This document shows, piece after piece, positions 34,442-42,897 of a stretch of 64,000 bases of DNA. The translations under genes and the position numbers were made by a program. The stretch covers positions 62,001 to 126,000 of the forward strand of contig NZ_JAMBOM010000005.1 in NCBI RefSeq assembly GCF_023715615.1. Direction: 5' to 3'. The notes under the pieces are model-generated. The model did not search any database. It was not told the DNA's origin and saw nothing but the letters and a program-made list of their open reading frames with translations. Every line of letters begins with the position of its first letter. The first letter of the stretch is position 1. The DNA is from Sporosarcina aquimarina. GTDB lineage: Bacteria > Bacillota > Bacilli > Bacillales_A > Planococcaceae.

Positions 34442-34924
34442 TCACACTGACGACATGAATTTTCGGATTGTTCGATAGTAAATATAATATTGCCCCGCCG
34501 CCACAATCAAAATCCCTACAATCATCCATGTTTTACTGATTGGGAGCATCATGTAGACACCAGCCATAACCGGTAACATCCAAGCAAAATACGTGTACAC
34601 TTTTTTGGTGGCCTGTTTTGTGACATCTTGAAAGAGTTCGTCATCTTCTAGATACTCCTGCGGCTTATATGTCGTCATTGAGATTTTGTGTTTCGGCATT
34701 ATCTTATTGTGCTTCACAATTCGGAGGAAAAACAGTAGTAAATAAAGAACAGTGCTTACTAACATCACCATCATGAAGATACTTGAACTCTTATTCAAGC
34801 TAATTTCAAACTCAAATCCACCGTCGGGGAAGGTATTCATTGTTGAAGCATATCCAACCAATAAAACGAATCCCATAATAATGAAAATTCCAGCCATCTG
34901 CCATAGCGGATACGTGAACCTCAT
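34442..34924 (-). CDS. Small membrane protein paired with an XRE regulator
   Basis: 160 residues with four hydrophobic segments in two pairs (IFIIMGFVLLVGYA, FMMVMLVSTVLYLLLFFLRIV; FAWMLPVMAGVYMML, WMIVGILIVAAGQYYIYY) around a soluble loop. The frame extends to 34984, but that part overlaps the regulator gene; the ATG at 34924, one base beyond the regulator stop, is the likely start by coupling. Family not recognised with certainty; XRE plus four-helix protein pairs of this kind are common in Bacilli. Confidence 0.75.
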   Translation of the reverse strand: MRFTYPLWQMAGIFIIMGFVLLVGYASTMNTFPDGGFEFEISLNKSSSIFMMVMLVSTVLYLLLFFLRIVKHNKIMPKHKISMTTYKPQEYLEDDELFQDVTKQATKKVYTYFAWMLPVMAGVYMMLPISKTWMIVGILIVAAGQYYIYYRTIRKFMSSV

Positions 34925-34925
34925 A

Positions 34926-35141
34926 TCATTCTTCACTTGCTCCCTCTCCTTCCAGCCAAAAGATTTCATTGATATCACAGTCAAGCGCCTTTGCCAGTTT
35001 CAGTGACAGTGTAACTGATGGTGAAAACTCACCTTTTTCGATGAACCCGATTGTCTGTCTGGTAACACCGACTTGCTTTGCCAATTCTATTTGCGTGAAG
35101 CTGTAACGCGCTCGCAGCTCCTTTAACCGATTTTTCAGCAT
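34926..35141 (-). CDS. XRE-family regulator, YvaO/YgzD-like
   Basis: 71-residue helix-turn-helix: LKNRLKELRARYSFTQIELAKQVGVTRQTIGFIEKGEFSPSVTLSLKLAKALDCDINEIF (recognition helix around VTRQTIGFIEKGE). ATG at 35141 lies five bases after GAGGTG. Likely autoregulator with the downstream membrane protein; a phased direct repeat upstream is the candidate operator. Confidence 0.9.
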   Translation of the reverse strand: MLKNRLKELRARYSFTQIELAKQVGVTRQTIGFIEKGEFSPSVTLSLKLAKALDCDINEIFWLEGEGASEE

Positions 35142-35169
35142 CACGACACCTCTTCACTCTAATGTACAC

Positions 35170-35202
35170 TATTCTTAACATAATGCATAGTATTCTTAAC
35201 AT
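35170..35202 (-). promoter_or_regulatory. Phased direct repeat upstream of the XRE gene
   Basis: TATTCTTAACAT occurs at 35170-35181 and 35191-35202, start to start 21 bases (two helical turns), within 60 bases of the regulator start. Candidate operator, possibly overlapping the promoter. Confidence 0.45.
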
Positions 35203-35340
35203 CTTATTTCTAATACATGCAAAAACACTCAAATTGTCAGGGCAACTGAGTGTTTTCATGTGAAATGTTATTTAATTATTTTCGAACCTTCAGTACCCAC
35301 CAAATGAGCACAATTTGCAATGACAGACGAATCCATAGAG

Positions 35341-36060
35341 ACATAAATTTGAGTTTGTGCTCATAAATCCCGAATTCCGCTCATAAACTGGAGATTCTGC
35401 TCATAAATCCCGTATTCCGCTCATAAACTGGGGATTATGCTCATAAATCTCAAATTCCGCTCATAACCTAGGGATTGTGCTCATAAACTGGAGATTGTGC
35501 TCTTAAATCTCGAATTCCGCTCATAAACTGGAGATTGTGCTCATAAATCTCGAATTCCGCTCATAAACTGGAGATTGTGCTCTTAAATCCCGTATTCCGC
35601 TCATAACCTGGAGATTGTGCTCATAAATCTTGAATTCCGCTCATAAACTGGAGATTGTGCTCATAAATCCCGAATTCCGCTCATAAACTGGAGATTGTGC
35701 TCATAAATCCCGGATTCCGCTCATAAACTGGAGATTGTGCTCATAAATCCCGTATTCCGCTCATAACCTAGGGATTGTGCTCATAAATCCCGTATTCCGC
35801 TCATAAACTGGAGATTGTGCTCATAAATCTCAAATTCCGCTCATAAACTGGAGATTGTGCTCATAAATCTCGGATTCCGCTCATAAACTGGAGATTGTGC
35901 TCATAAATCGCGAATTCCGCTCATAAACTGGAGATTGTGCTCATAAATCCCGGATTCCGCTCATAAACTGGAGATTATGCTCATAAATCTCAAATTCCGC
36001 TCATAACCTAGGGATTGTGCTCATAAATCTCAAATTCCACTTATAAGCTTATAGTTGTTA
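35341..36060. repeat. 720-bp tandem array: 36 units of 20 bp, no indels
   Basis: Two unit types alternate: A = TCATAAACTGGAGATTGTGC and B = TCATAAATCCCGAATTCCGC (common variants TCTCGAATTC, TCCCGTATTC, TCTCAAATTC). Both share TCATAAA and a GC end. About 34 units are well kept; the first (35341) and last (36041) are degenerate. The register never slips by a single base over 720 bp. The only break in alternation is two A-type units in a row at 35461 and 35481. An A variant TAACCTAGGGATT occurs at 35461, 35761 and 36001. No open frame crosses the array. The last unit runs into the stop codon of the next gene. Confidence 0.95.
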
Positions 36061-36513
36061 CCCATGAATCAATGCAGAAAAAGCCTCGTACTCTTGAATA
36101 TTTTTCTCTTCCAGCAGATCAGGTAAGACAGACTTCGGCAGAGGGTAGTTTCCAAGTGCCTTCTGCTGTTCAATCAACTCTTTCATCCCGTGATCCAGCG
36201 CGATTGCAAATCGCTTGAAGTCAAAGTTAAAATGATGAACAAAATCACCTTCACTGGAACGAATTTCATGCTTAATGAGCATACGGTCTTCCTCTTTCTT
36301 AAAGTAATAAACTACGGCCATCCCATAACCGTCCATTTCCGTTTCAACTTCCTTGCCTCTCCATAGCCTGGACAATTGAAAGAACAATACGGGTACAGAA
36401 TAATAATTGATCATCATCGTGAAGTGAATCTCCTGCCCTTCTCCTTTGCACTCAATATCTATATCTCCTGAAGAAGGATCAGTATGAAAAACACAGAAGT
36501 ACTCATTCTCCAT
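36058..36513 (-). CDS. Hypothetical protein, soluble
   Basis: 151 residues, acidic, no membrane segment or signal (MENEYFCVFHTDPSSGDIDI ... EYEAFSALIHG). Looks like an alpha/beta protein with a C-terminal helical part (FKRFAIALDHGMKELIEQQK). Family not recognised. Last gene of a six-gene minus-strand group; its stop codon falls in the final degenerate unit of the 20-bp tandem array. Confidence 0.7.
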   Translation of the reverse strand: MENEYFCVFHTDPSSGDIDIECKGEGQEIHFTMMINYYSVPVLFFQLSRLWRGKEVETEMDGYGMAVVYYFKKEEDRMLIKHEIRSSEGDFVHHFNFDFKRFAIALDHGMKELIEQQKALGNYPLPKSVLPDLLEEKNIQEYEAFSALIHG

Positions 36514-36559
36514 GACTACACCCCTCTATTTGAAATTCCGGAAAAAAATTACTCACCTA

Positions 36560-37051
36560 TCAGTCCAACTCAACAACAAGACGTAACGGAATCCCAAAGT
36601 ATTTGTATTTAATATTCACAGTGTGAATCGGTAAATCATTCTTTACGGTCACACCATAAATCAAATCCTGTTTAGTAACTGTCCCCTGGTCCTGTTTAGC
36701 ATACGTTTTAGCAGGAGACGTTCCTTTTTTAATAACAACATCTTTTAAATCACGGACTCCACAACCATTTAGCTCTTCGGTTCTATAATCGTCTGTAAGC
36801 GTGAATCCTGTTAATGCATCACACGTTTGAACTTTCGTTTCAGTTGGTACTGCTTCCTCCACATTCACGGTTACATTTACAAGTTGAATCGTACTCAGCC
36901 CACGGTTCCCGACTCCTACAAGGTACAAGGTCTGATCTAAGTTTGAAGCGATTGTTCCTGTCTCTAATGGCGGATACAGCTTAAGAAAAGTATAGATTCC
37001 TGCAATGAGGACGAATACGCTCAATAAAGGTATCCATAGTTTTTTACTCAA
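36560..37051 (-). CDS. Hypothetical membrane-anchored protein
   Basis: 163 residues: one N-terminal helix (KLWIPLLSVFVLIAGIYTFL), then an extracytoplasmic beta-rich domain (LYLVGVGNRGLSTIQLVNVTVN) with two cysteines (TCDALTG, NGCGVRD) that could form a disulphide. Unknown family. It lies four bases after the preceding small membrane protein, so the two are probably co-translated. Confidence 0.7.
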   Translation of the reverse strand: MSKKLWIPLLSVFVLIAGIYTFLKLYPPLETGTIASNLDQTLYLVGVGNRGLSTIQLVNVTVNVEEAVPTETKVQTCDALTGFTLTDDYRTEELNGCGVRDLKDVVIKKGTSPAKTYAKQDQGTVTKQDLIYGVTVKNDLPIHTVNIKYKYFGIPLRLVVELD

Positions 37052-37055
37052 TACT

Positions 37056-37370
37056 TCATCCCCCCAACAAATAAGACAGCGCTGTAATTCCTAATGTAAG
37101 GAAAATCACTCCGAGAAACACTTCCCCGTAATATATTTTAGGTCCTTCATACTTCGCTTTACTCATTCTCCAACCAATGAACATCCCAATCAACGTCCCC
37201 ATCGCACCATAGCGTAATACCGAAATCACATACTCATAAACGGGCAAATATTCTTTCATCTCAACTCCATCTTCTAACGTAAGATGTTTATAATTAGCCA
37301 AGAAAAGTCCCAGGGAAAAGGAAATAATTAAACCATAAAGTGCGCCATTCCGAATCCGTCTATCCATCAC
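37056..37370 (-). CDS. Hypothetical three-helix membrane protein
   Basis: 104 residues; helices at about 9-26, 50-66 and 84-102 (GALYGLIISFSLGLFLANY, YGAMGTLIGMFIGWRM, VFLGVIFLTLGITALSYLL). The start overlaps the end of the APH-like kinase gene by four bases (ATGA). No family recognised. Confidence 0.7.
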   Translation of the reverse strand: MMDRRIRNGALYGLIISFSLGLFLANYKHLTLEDGVEMKEYLPVYEYVISVLRYGAMGTLIGMFIGWRMSKAKYEGPKIYYGEVFLGVIFLTLGITALSYLLGG

Positions 37371-38335
37371 CTTGCCTCCAATCCATTTTCAAGCTTTGCT
37401 TCCATCAAAATATTAAGCGTTTCTTGCAGGAACTCATTTCTCTTTTGTTCATCGCTTAAAGATCCCCCAGCTTCCACCCGATCATAACGAAAAGCCCGGA
37501 TAACTGATTTCAGGATCAGAACAAGTACCTGCTCCTGTTCAGAAAAGGGGCGTTCAAAAGTATACGTTTCCAATAATAGTTGAAATCGCTTTTCTTCCGT
37601 CAGTTCCCCGGTATAAGGCGCATGCCATGCATGGTAAACAGCGACTGCAATGGCTTCATTCAAATACACTTCGTTTCCAGCTAGATTAAAATCGTAAATG
37701 CCAAGTTTTCCGCTCTCTTCACGCACCATATTGTAATAGCAAAAGTCCCCTTGAACAGCACCTTGCGGCAGTTGCGCCCAAGCTTTTTGTAACACTCTCC
37801 GATATTCAAGATACAAAGATTCAATTGCTTCATATAAGGGATGGCTTTCACAGCAATTCTTAAACTCTAAAAAACTTAATTCGTTTTCATCATAGTCCCC
37901 AAGGTTTTCCGTCGCATTGCCGCCAAACATGCTCCAAGAAGTTCCTGTAGTGAAGGGCGACTTGAATTGAGCTGATATGATATGTTGCTTACCCAATAAA
38001 CGACCGATTTCAGACAGCAACTCATCTGTTATATTAGTTAATTCATGCCCTGACAATTCTTTTTCTAAGGTGAAAACGAATCCATCTTCTTCATGTACAC
38101 GTAAACCGCTTGTTGTTTGAACATACCTCGCAACATTCATATCGCGTTCAACAAGTAGTTGAGCATAGCCACAGCAAGCTACCCAATATAAAACGTCCGC
38201 ACGTTCACCTTTCAACAAATAGAGCGACTCAGCTGTCACTTTTGCCAATAGTCTTTCGCCTGAACGTAAAATCTCTATTCTTTCCGGCTGTAAATTATAG
38301 TTTTTACAAATCACTGAAACTCTTTCAGTATTCAT
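37367..38335 (-). CDS. Aminoglycoside phosphotransferase-fold kinase
   Basis: About 322 residues of the APH/choline kinase fold. VQGDFCYYNMVREESGKLGIYDFNLAGNE carries the catalytic loop (QGDFCYYN, normally HGDxxxxN) and the metal-binding IYDFNLA (DFD/DFE position). The N-terminal LLAKVTAESLYLLKGE region provides the ATP-site lysine. Substrate unknown; such enzymes also act on homoserine, spectinomycin or spore-coat sugars. ACAGGAGG sets ATG 38335; the frame extends to 38389 inside the upstream gene. Confidence 0.8.
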   Translation of the reverse strand: MNTERVSVICKNYNLQPERIEILRSGERLLAKVTAESLYLLKGERADVLYWVACCGYAQLLVERDMNVARYVQTTSGLRVHEEDGFVFTLEKELSGHELTNITDELLSEIGRLLGKQHIISAQFKSPFTTGTSWSMFGGNATENLGDYDENELSFLEFKNCCESHPLYEAIESLYLEYRRVLQKAWAQLPQGAVQGDFCYYNMVREESGKLGIYDFNLAGNEVYLNEAIAVAVYHAWHAPYTGELTEEKRFQLLLETYTFERPFSEQEQVLVLILKSVIRAFRYDRVEAGGSLSDEQKRNEFLQETLNILMEAKLENGLEAR

Positions 38336-38366
38336 AATTTCCTCCTGTGTAATCATTCCTTCACAC

Positions 38367-39116
38367 CTACTCCAATTCACGTTCATCAATCACCATCATG
38401 TACTGAAAATCACTTGAGCCGAAAGAATATTGAGTACCGTTGAAGAACACTTCTTGTGAGACCGACTTTCCATCTCTATCCAATGCATTCCATCCAAATT
38501 CATATTGCATAGCGGATGGCGGATAACTATCGAACCAAGAAAATGTTTCTGTCTCATCTAAGCGAATAGCAGATTGCAACACTTCTTGCCAAGCTGGAGG
38601 AAGGGATATCGCACCGAACGATTCTTCAGTTAACACGATTTCTTTAGACATTTGAATTCGAGGGCTATAATAGTTCTTCCCGTCCATCATTCCAAAATCT
38701 CTTCGACGAATCATATACGCATTTAATTTCTTCGCGCCGGTTTCAGGTGCAATATTCCACGTTAGAAAATAAGAAGACGGGTCGTTTCTGTCAATCATCC
38801 AGAGCCTAGGTTCCCCATTCGATTCTAAATTGATTAATTTCCATTTCCATTTGCCCCAAATCCAAAAGCTCATCCCATAATTACCATCTTCCGAAATATA
38901 AGGAACTGCGACGTGACGACGATCTGCTTGGATCACCTTTTGGATTTCAGCAACTTGGTCACTAGTCCCAAATTGGTTCAACGCATCGTTCATTTCCCTC
39001 AGAAGCTGGCGCTCATCCGGAAATTGGGACGGCGGAGAATAATTCCACCACATGAAGACTAAAAGAAGGACACTCGCTAGAGAAACCCATATCCACGCTA
39101 TGTGATGTCTTCTCAT
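38367..39116 (-). CDS. Hypothetical membrane-anchored protein
   Basis: 249 residues: N-terminal helix HHIAWIWVSLASVLLLVFMW, then a large extracytoplasmic domain rich in aromatic residues (MSFWIWGKWKWKLINLESNG, ETFSWFDSYPPSAMQYEFGW). Family not recognised. Its ATG overlaps the TGA of the upstream gene (ATGA). Confidence 0.7.
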   Translation of the reverse strand: MRRHHIAWIWVSLASVLLLVFMWWNYSPPSQFPDERQLLREMNDALNQFGTSDQVAEIQKVIQADRRHVAVPYISEDGNYGMSFWIWGKWKWKLINLESNGEPRLWMIDRNDPSSYFLTWNIAPETGAKKLNAYMIRRRDFGMMDGKNYYSPRIQMSKEIVLTEESFGAISLPPAWQEVLQSAIRLDETETFSWFDSYPPSAMQYEFGWNALDRDGKSVSQEVFFNGTQYSFGSSDFQYMMVIDERELE

Positions 39117-39862
39117 CTTGCGTCACTTCCCTTAACAAATGATTGAGTAGAGCGGAAGTACAGATATTCTGTCGGAGTTTGGATGAGCAACCCTTTCCCA
39201 TCCTCTTCTACATAAATCGTCGAACGTACACCACTTCCCCATTTCGGTTTCACATCCATTAATAAGTATGGAAAACGCTCATATCTCGCTTTTTCTTGGT
39301 AAAACGTATCCTCATACCAAGACTCATCGAAAATTTGTGATTGCTTCAGTGTTTGAAGTTCTGAATTCAACGCCTTCACATTGAGAGAAACCTTCGCATT
39401 TCCAGTTGGATGAATGGATAGAATCGATGCTTCTTTCACATCCGATACAAATGTCGCTACATGATTTGACGGATAAACAAAGTGCCCAATCGAACTCGCC
39501 ACTAGTATGCTGAGTAAGAAAATATAATTCGCGCCGAACCCTAACCATGCGAATTTACGATACCGCTCCCAACGCCCTTCTTTTCTTTTAAGAACGAAAT
39601 ATAAAACCCATACACCTAGTGGCAATACAGCAATCCGAATGATTGTGTTAGCCATCGTCCATGTAATTGAAAATGAAGATATACCGAATAATAAAACCAG
39701 AAAAGCTTTCCAACCTACCTGTTGCCCAGGATTCTTCCTATACATTCTATACGCCAGGTAAGCAATCACTCCCCAAGCTAAACCTGTTAAAAGGTTAGAT
39801 AAAAAATCAAAAGGACCATACTCGTTTATCTCGTTCACTCCTCTTATGAAATATTTAATCAT
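39113..39862 (-). CDS. Hypothetical membrane protein
   Basis: 249 residues with four N-terminal helices (FLSNLLTGLAWGVIAYLAYRM, AFLVLLFGISSFSITW, IIRIAVLPLGVWVLYFVL, LGFGANYIFLLSILVA) and an extracytoplasmic C-terminal domain. First gene of the six-gene group. The C-terminal part resembles the exported domain style of the next gene (short beta motifs, aromatic-rich), but not enough to claim homology. Confidence 0.7.
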   Translation of the reverse strand: MIKYFIRGVNEINEYGPFDFLSNLLTGLAWGVIAYLAYRMYRKNPGQQVGWKAFLVLLFGISSFSITWTMANTIIRIAVLPLGVWVLYFVLKRKEGRWERYRKFAWLGFGANYIFLLSILVASSIGHFVYPSNHVATFVSDVKEASILSIHPTGNAKVSLNVKALNSELQTLKQSQIFDESWYEDTFYQEKARYERFPYLLMDVKPKWGSGVRSTIYVEEDGKGLLIQTPTEYLYFRSTQSFVKGSDAR

Positions 39863-39963
39863 TAACGATTGAAAATATAATTCAATTCAGTTAATTTACT
39901 ATATGATTATCATACACTATATGGAAATCATTAGGGAGCAATTTTTGAAATTGAAGGAACGCA

Positions 39964-39998
39964 AAAAGCCACTTACACGCGTTGTGTAAATGGCTTTT
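39964..39998 (-). terminator. Terminator after the SET-domain gene
   Basis: AAAAGCCA-TTACAC...GTGTAA-TGGCTTTT, a long near-perfect hairpin with a T-rich minus-strand tail. Confidence 0.85.
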
Positions 39999-40019
39999 CT
40001 TCATCTATTCATTCAGTAC

Positions 40020-40415
40020 TTAGTCTTCAGACGGTGCATAATCTTGGTTGAACCACAACTGCTCCTGATCATCCACTTCACCATTGTAGTTAATGAAGAT
40101 TTCTTCTCCGGCCGCAATTGCTTTATGGGCGAAGAAGTCAAACGTCTGGTTATCGAAATTGATGTCATACCAGGCATTCGGCTCATAAGAATGGTTGAAA
40201 AGCATGCCATATCCTAATAGAATTGCGGAGTGTTTCACTCCGTATTCAAAGGCGTAATCCCCAAGAATCGTTTTCTCAATATACTGGTGCTGCTCATTCG
40301 GATAGGAAATGACCGGTGCCGCATGCAGCAACTGCCCTTTTTCAATATCACATGTGGCAAAAACGCCTCTATTGAACTCGCCATCACTTATCTCTGAAGT
40401 TTTTACCTCAATCAT
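40020..40415 (-). CDS. SET-domain protein (putative lysine methyltransferase)
   Basis: 131 residues, a bare SET fold: GVFATCDIEKGQLLHAAPV near residue 17, LLGYGMLFNHSYEPNAWYD (NHS-x-x-PNA SAM/pseudoknot motif) near 66 and AGEEIFINYNGEV (catalytic tyrosine in NY) near 101. Compact SET proteins of this size occur in many Bacilli; their protein substrate is unknown. No Rossmann methyltransferase features. Single-gene unit. Confidence 0.88.
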   Translation of the reverse strand: MIEVKTSEISDGEFNRGVFATCDIEKGQLLHAAPVISYPNEQHQYIEKTILGDYAFEYGVKHSAILLGYGMLFNHSYEPNAWYDINFDNQTFDFFAHKAIAAGEEIFINYNGEVDDQEQLWFNQDYAPSED

Positions 40416-40517
40416 TTATTCGCCTTCTCGCTTTTGGATTTATTGCCCCACTATAGCATGAATGAGCCATCAAATGCTTTTTCTAGAACTCTCAATCCTC
40501 TGGCAATAGCTGTTCGA

Positions 40518-41153
40518 TTAGATCCCTTCCCCATAGTAATCGAAAACATCCGCCATGTCGGCGTAAATCTGATAACCATTCCCCCAGTATTCTATTACCC
40601 ATGCGAGCAGCTCAATCATTTCCTCTCCATGCTGAGCCACTTTTTCTTCCAATCCTTTTGCTTCGATTAGCTTCGCATGACACCAGGCTGGATCTGGCAG
40701 AGTGTCAAACCATTCCTTCTCGCCATCATCCATCGTATCCCCATAATACACTTCCCACTCTGCAGGCAACATTTTCGGCCACTCTGTCCCCAGTCCTACG
40801 TCTTCCATGATTTGACGGAAGTCCAGCATGAGTGAAAACATAAAGCCTTCTTCATCAGCATCCGGTAATTCCGGAAAAGAGAGTTTATAGGACTTGGGAG
40901 CGGGCTTTGCTTTTACTAACTTTTGAAGAAATGTAGGCTCCGGGGTCATATCCTTCCATGTATAGTTCCTGATCGCGTAGAGGATGACTTCACTGTGAAC
41001 TTGCATCTGTTCAAATCCAGGCTGCTTTTCATTTTGAACAGTTAATAGTTCTTCAAGTTCCATTTGTTCTGAAAGCGACAATTTGCTACGAAGTTCTTTT
41101 ATCCTCAAATCATGTAAACCTATTGCATGACGTCGCTCCTGCTCAATATTCAT
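40518..41153 (-). CDS. Hypothetical protein, soluble
   Basis: 211 residues: charged helical N-terminus (MNIEQERRHAIGLHDLRIKELRSKLSLSEQMELEELL), then an acidic, tryptophan-containing domain (DGEKEWFDTLPDPAWCHAKLIEAKG, LLAWVIEYWGNGYQIYADM). No family recognised. GGGGG lies about nine bases before ATG 41153; the upstream extension to 41210 lacks a site. Confidence 0.7.
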   Translation of the reverse strand: MNIEQERRHAIGLHDLRIKELRSKLSLSEQMELEELLTVQNEKQPGFEQMQVHSEVILYAIRNYTWKDMTPEPTFLQKLVKAKPAPKSYKLSFPELPDADEEGFMFSLMLDFRQIMEDVGLGTEWPKMLPAEWEVYYGDTMDDGEKEWFDTLPDPAWCHAKLIEAKGLEEKVAQHGEEMIELLAWVIEYWGNGYQIYADMADVFDYYGEGI

Positions 41154-41198
41154 GTATACATTCCCCCATTCCTTATTACATCCCCTGATTAAAAATAT

Positions 41199-41226
41199 AC
41201 CGCCATCCACTAGTAAAGATGACGGT
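41199..41226 (-). terminator. Terminator after the DsbA-family gene
   Basis: ACCGCCATC / GATGACGGT arms (one G-U pair) followed on the minus strand by TATATTTTT. Confidence 0.75.
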
Positions 41227-41236
41227 TTCCTATCAA

Positions 41237-41965
41237 TTACTTCTTTTCCTCAGGAACCGCACAACTGCCATCTGCACACATTGCATCTGCCCCATTATCA
41301 GGTGACAAGTTTTCAAATACGGATACAGGCTTTTCTTCCTCCAAGATTTGCTCCATTGCTTGTAAAAATGCTTCTGGTGGTTGTGCACCTGAGATCGCAT
41401 ACTTCCGATTGAACACGAAGAATGGAACGCCTGTGACACCTAGCTGTTTTGCTTCTTCGATGTCTGCACGTACTTCGTCTGCATAAGCTTCCGGGTTACT
41501 GGCTACAGCAAGTGCATCCTCTTTGGATAAACCTGCTTCTACTGCAAGCTCAACAAGAGTTACTTCGTTACCTACATCTTTGGATTGTGTGAAATTAGCA
41601 TAGAGTAATTTCTCTGCGAGTACAGCATCTTTGACGTGCGCTTTTGCAAACTTCGTCATTCGATGTGCATCGAACGTATTCGTTGGTTTCATCGTATCAA
41701 AATTGAACTCGAGTCCAACTTCTTTCGCTTGATGTGTAATCGAAGTCATCATTTGTTTCGCTTTCTCAGCGCCTCCAAACTTAGCGCCCATACTTTCATA
41801 GAAGTCTTGCCCGCTATATTTCGGGGAATTTGGATCCAGTTGGAAACTTTTAAACTCGATGTCTATGCGGTCTCTCCCTTTGATTTCATCCAACGCCAGT
41901 TCTAATTTCCGCTTTCCGATATAGCAGAATGGGCATACAAAATCCGACCAAATTTCAATTTTCAT
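41237..41965 (-). CDS. DsbA-family oxidoreductase, FrnE-like
   Basis: 242 residues of the FrnE/2-hydroxychromene-2-carboxylate isomerase branch of the DsbA fold; no signal peptide, so cytoplasmic. Start MKIEIWSDFVCPFCYIGKRK with the CPFC active site at residues 12-15, the FDAHRM motif near 105, and the cis-proline loop GVTGVPFFVFN near 180. The tail carries a second cysteine pair, MCADGSC, as in Bacillus FrnE relatives. GGGGAG before ATG 41965 sets the start. Likely thiol-disulphide or polyketide-type redox enzyme; substrate unknown. Confidence 0.88.
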   Translation of the reverse strand: MKIEIWSDFVCPFCYIGKRKLELALDEIKGRDRIDIEFKSFQLDPNSPKYSGQDFYESMGAKFGGAEKAKQMMTSITHQAKEVGLEFNFDTMKPTNTFDAHRMTKFAKAHVKDAVLAEKLLYANFTQSKDVGNEVTLVELAVEAGLSKEDALAVASNPEAYADEVRADIEEAKQLGVTGVPFFVFNRKYAISGAQPPEAFLQAMEQILEEEKPVSVFENLSPDNGADAMCADGSCAVPEEKK

Positions 41966-42174
41966 GTGTGATCTCCCCTTTTTTGTAGTTTGTTCATTGT
42001 GACAACTATACCATTGAATAATCTGGAAACGAATTAGTACGCTTTTATAGTTCACTGTAACAAATGTTAGGGATCTACCAAATCGGGTATAGATTATATA
42101 AATATAACTTCTTCTAGGTTCTTAAAGAACTGCCGGAGATTTTAAATACGCAACTTATAGAAAGGTTGGATATT

Positions 42175-42828
42175 TTGAAAGTACTAGTTGTTGGAGCAAA
42201 CGGACAAATCGGTAAAGAACTTGTTTCTTTAATTCAGAAGAGTGATTCGTTGACAGCCAAAGCGATGATACGGAAACAAGAACAAGCTTCTTACTTTGAA
42301 GACTTAGGAGCTGAAACAGTCTTAGTGGATTTAGAAGAAGACCCGAAGAAAATTGCAGAAGCCGCTGAAGGTGTAGATGCCATCGTATTTGTTGCAGGCT
42401 CCGGACCGAAAACGGGCGCAGACAAAACGATGCTAATTGACTTGGATGGCGCCGTGAAGTCAATTGAAGCTGCAAAACAGGCAAACGTAAAGCGTTTTGT
42501 ATTGATCAGTTCCTATGATACGACTCGTGAGGCAATCCAAGATGCTGATTCCTCGTTCGCCCCTTATGTAGCAGCAAAACATTACGCAGACGATTGGCTT
42601 CGTAGAACGGATCTAGATTATACGATTGTTCACCCGGGTATGCTAACGAACGACGATGCGACGGGTAAAATCGAAGCCGCAGAGAAGGTCGAAGCAACCA
42701 AAGTTCCGCGTGCTGACATCGCTCAAGTTCTCCTGGCTTGTTTAGAAGACAACTCGACAATCGGTAAGGAATTCCAAGTAATTGCAGGCGACACTCCCGT
42801 GAAAGAAGCGATTGCCTCGCTTAAATGA
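42175..42828 (+). CDS. yhfK: NAD(P)-binding SDR protein YhfK
   Basis: Atypical short-chain dehydrogenase (SDR_a5/NmrA-like), 217 residues. Rossmann motif VLVVGANGQIGKELV at the start, IVFVAGSGPKTGADKTMLIDLDGA near 77 and YVAAKHYADDWLRRTDLDYTIVHPGML near 140 (core YVAAKHYAD). Close in pattern to B. subtilis YhfK. AAAGG lies nine bases before TTG 42175; the TTG at 42166 touches it. Substrate unknown. Confidence 0.88.
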   Translation: MKVLVVGANGQIGKELVSLIQKSDSLTAKAMIRKQEQASYFEDLGAETVLVDLEEDPKKIAEAAEGVDAIVFVAGSGPKTGADKTMLIDLDGAVKSIEAAKQANVKRFVLISSYDTTREAIQDADSSFAPYVAAKHYADDWLRRTDLDYTIVHPGMLTNDDATGKIEAAEKVEATKVPRADIAQVLLACLEDNSTIGKEFQVIAGDTPVKEAIASLK

Positions 42829-42836
42829 TGTTTAAC

Positions 42837-42873
42837 AACCGTACTCCGACTATAACGACGGGGTACGGTTTTT
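42837..42873 (+). terminator. Terminator after yhfK
   Basis: AACCGTACTCCG / CGGGGTACGGTT (one G-U) plus TTTTT; between convergent genes. Confidence 0.85.
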
Positions 42874-42897
42874 GACGTTCAGATTAATTATGGTAAA

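Noticed and set aside
35341..36060. CRISPR array
   Set aside because: Both halves of every 40-bp period are related repeats; there are no unique spacers, the unit is only 20 bp, and no cas gene is in the window.
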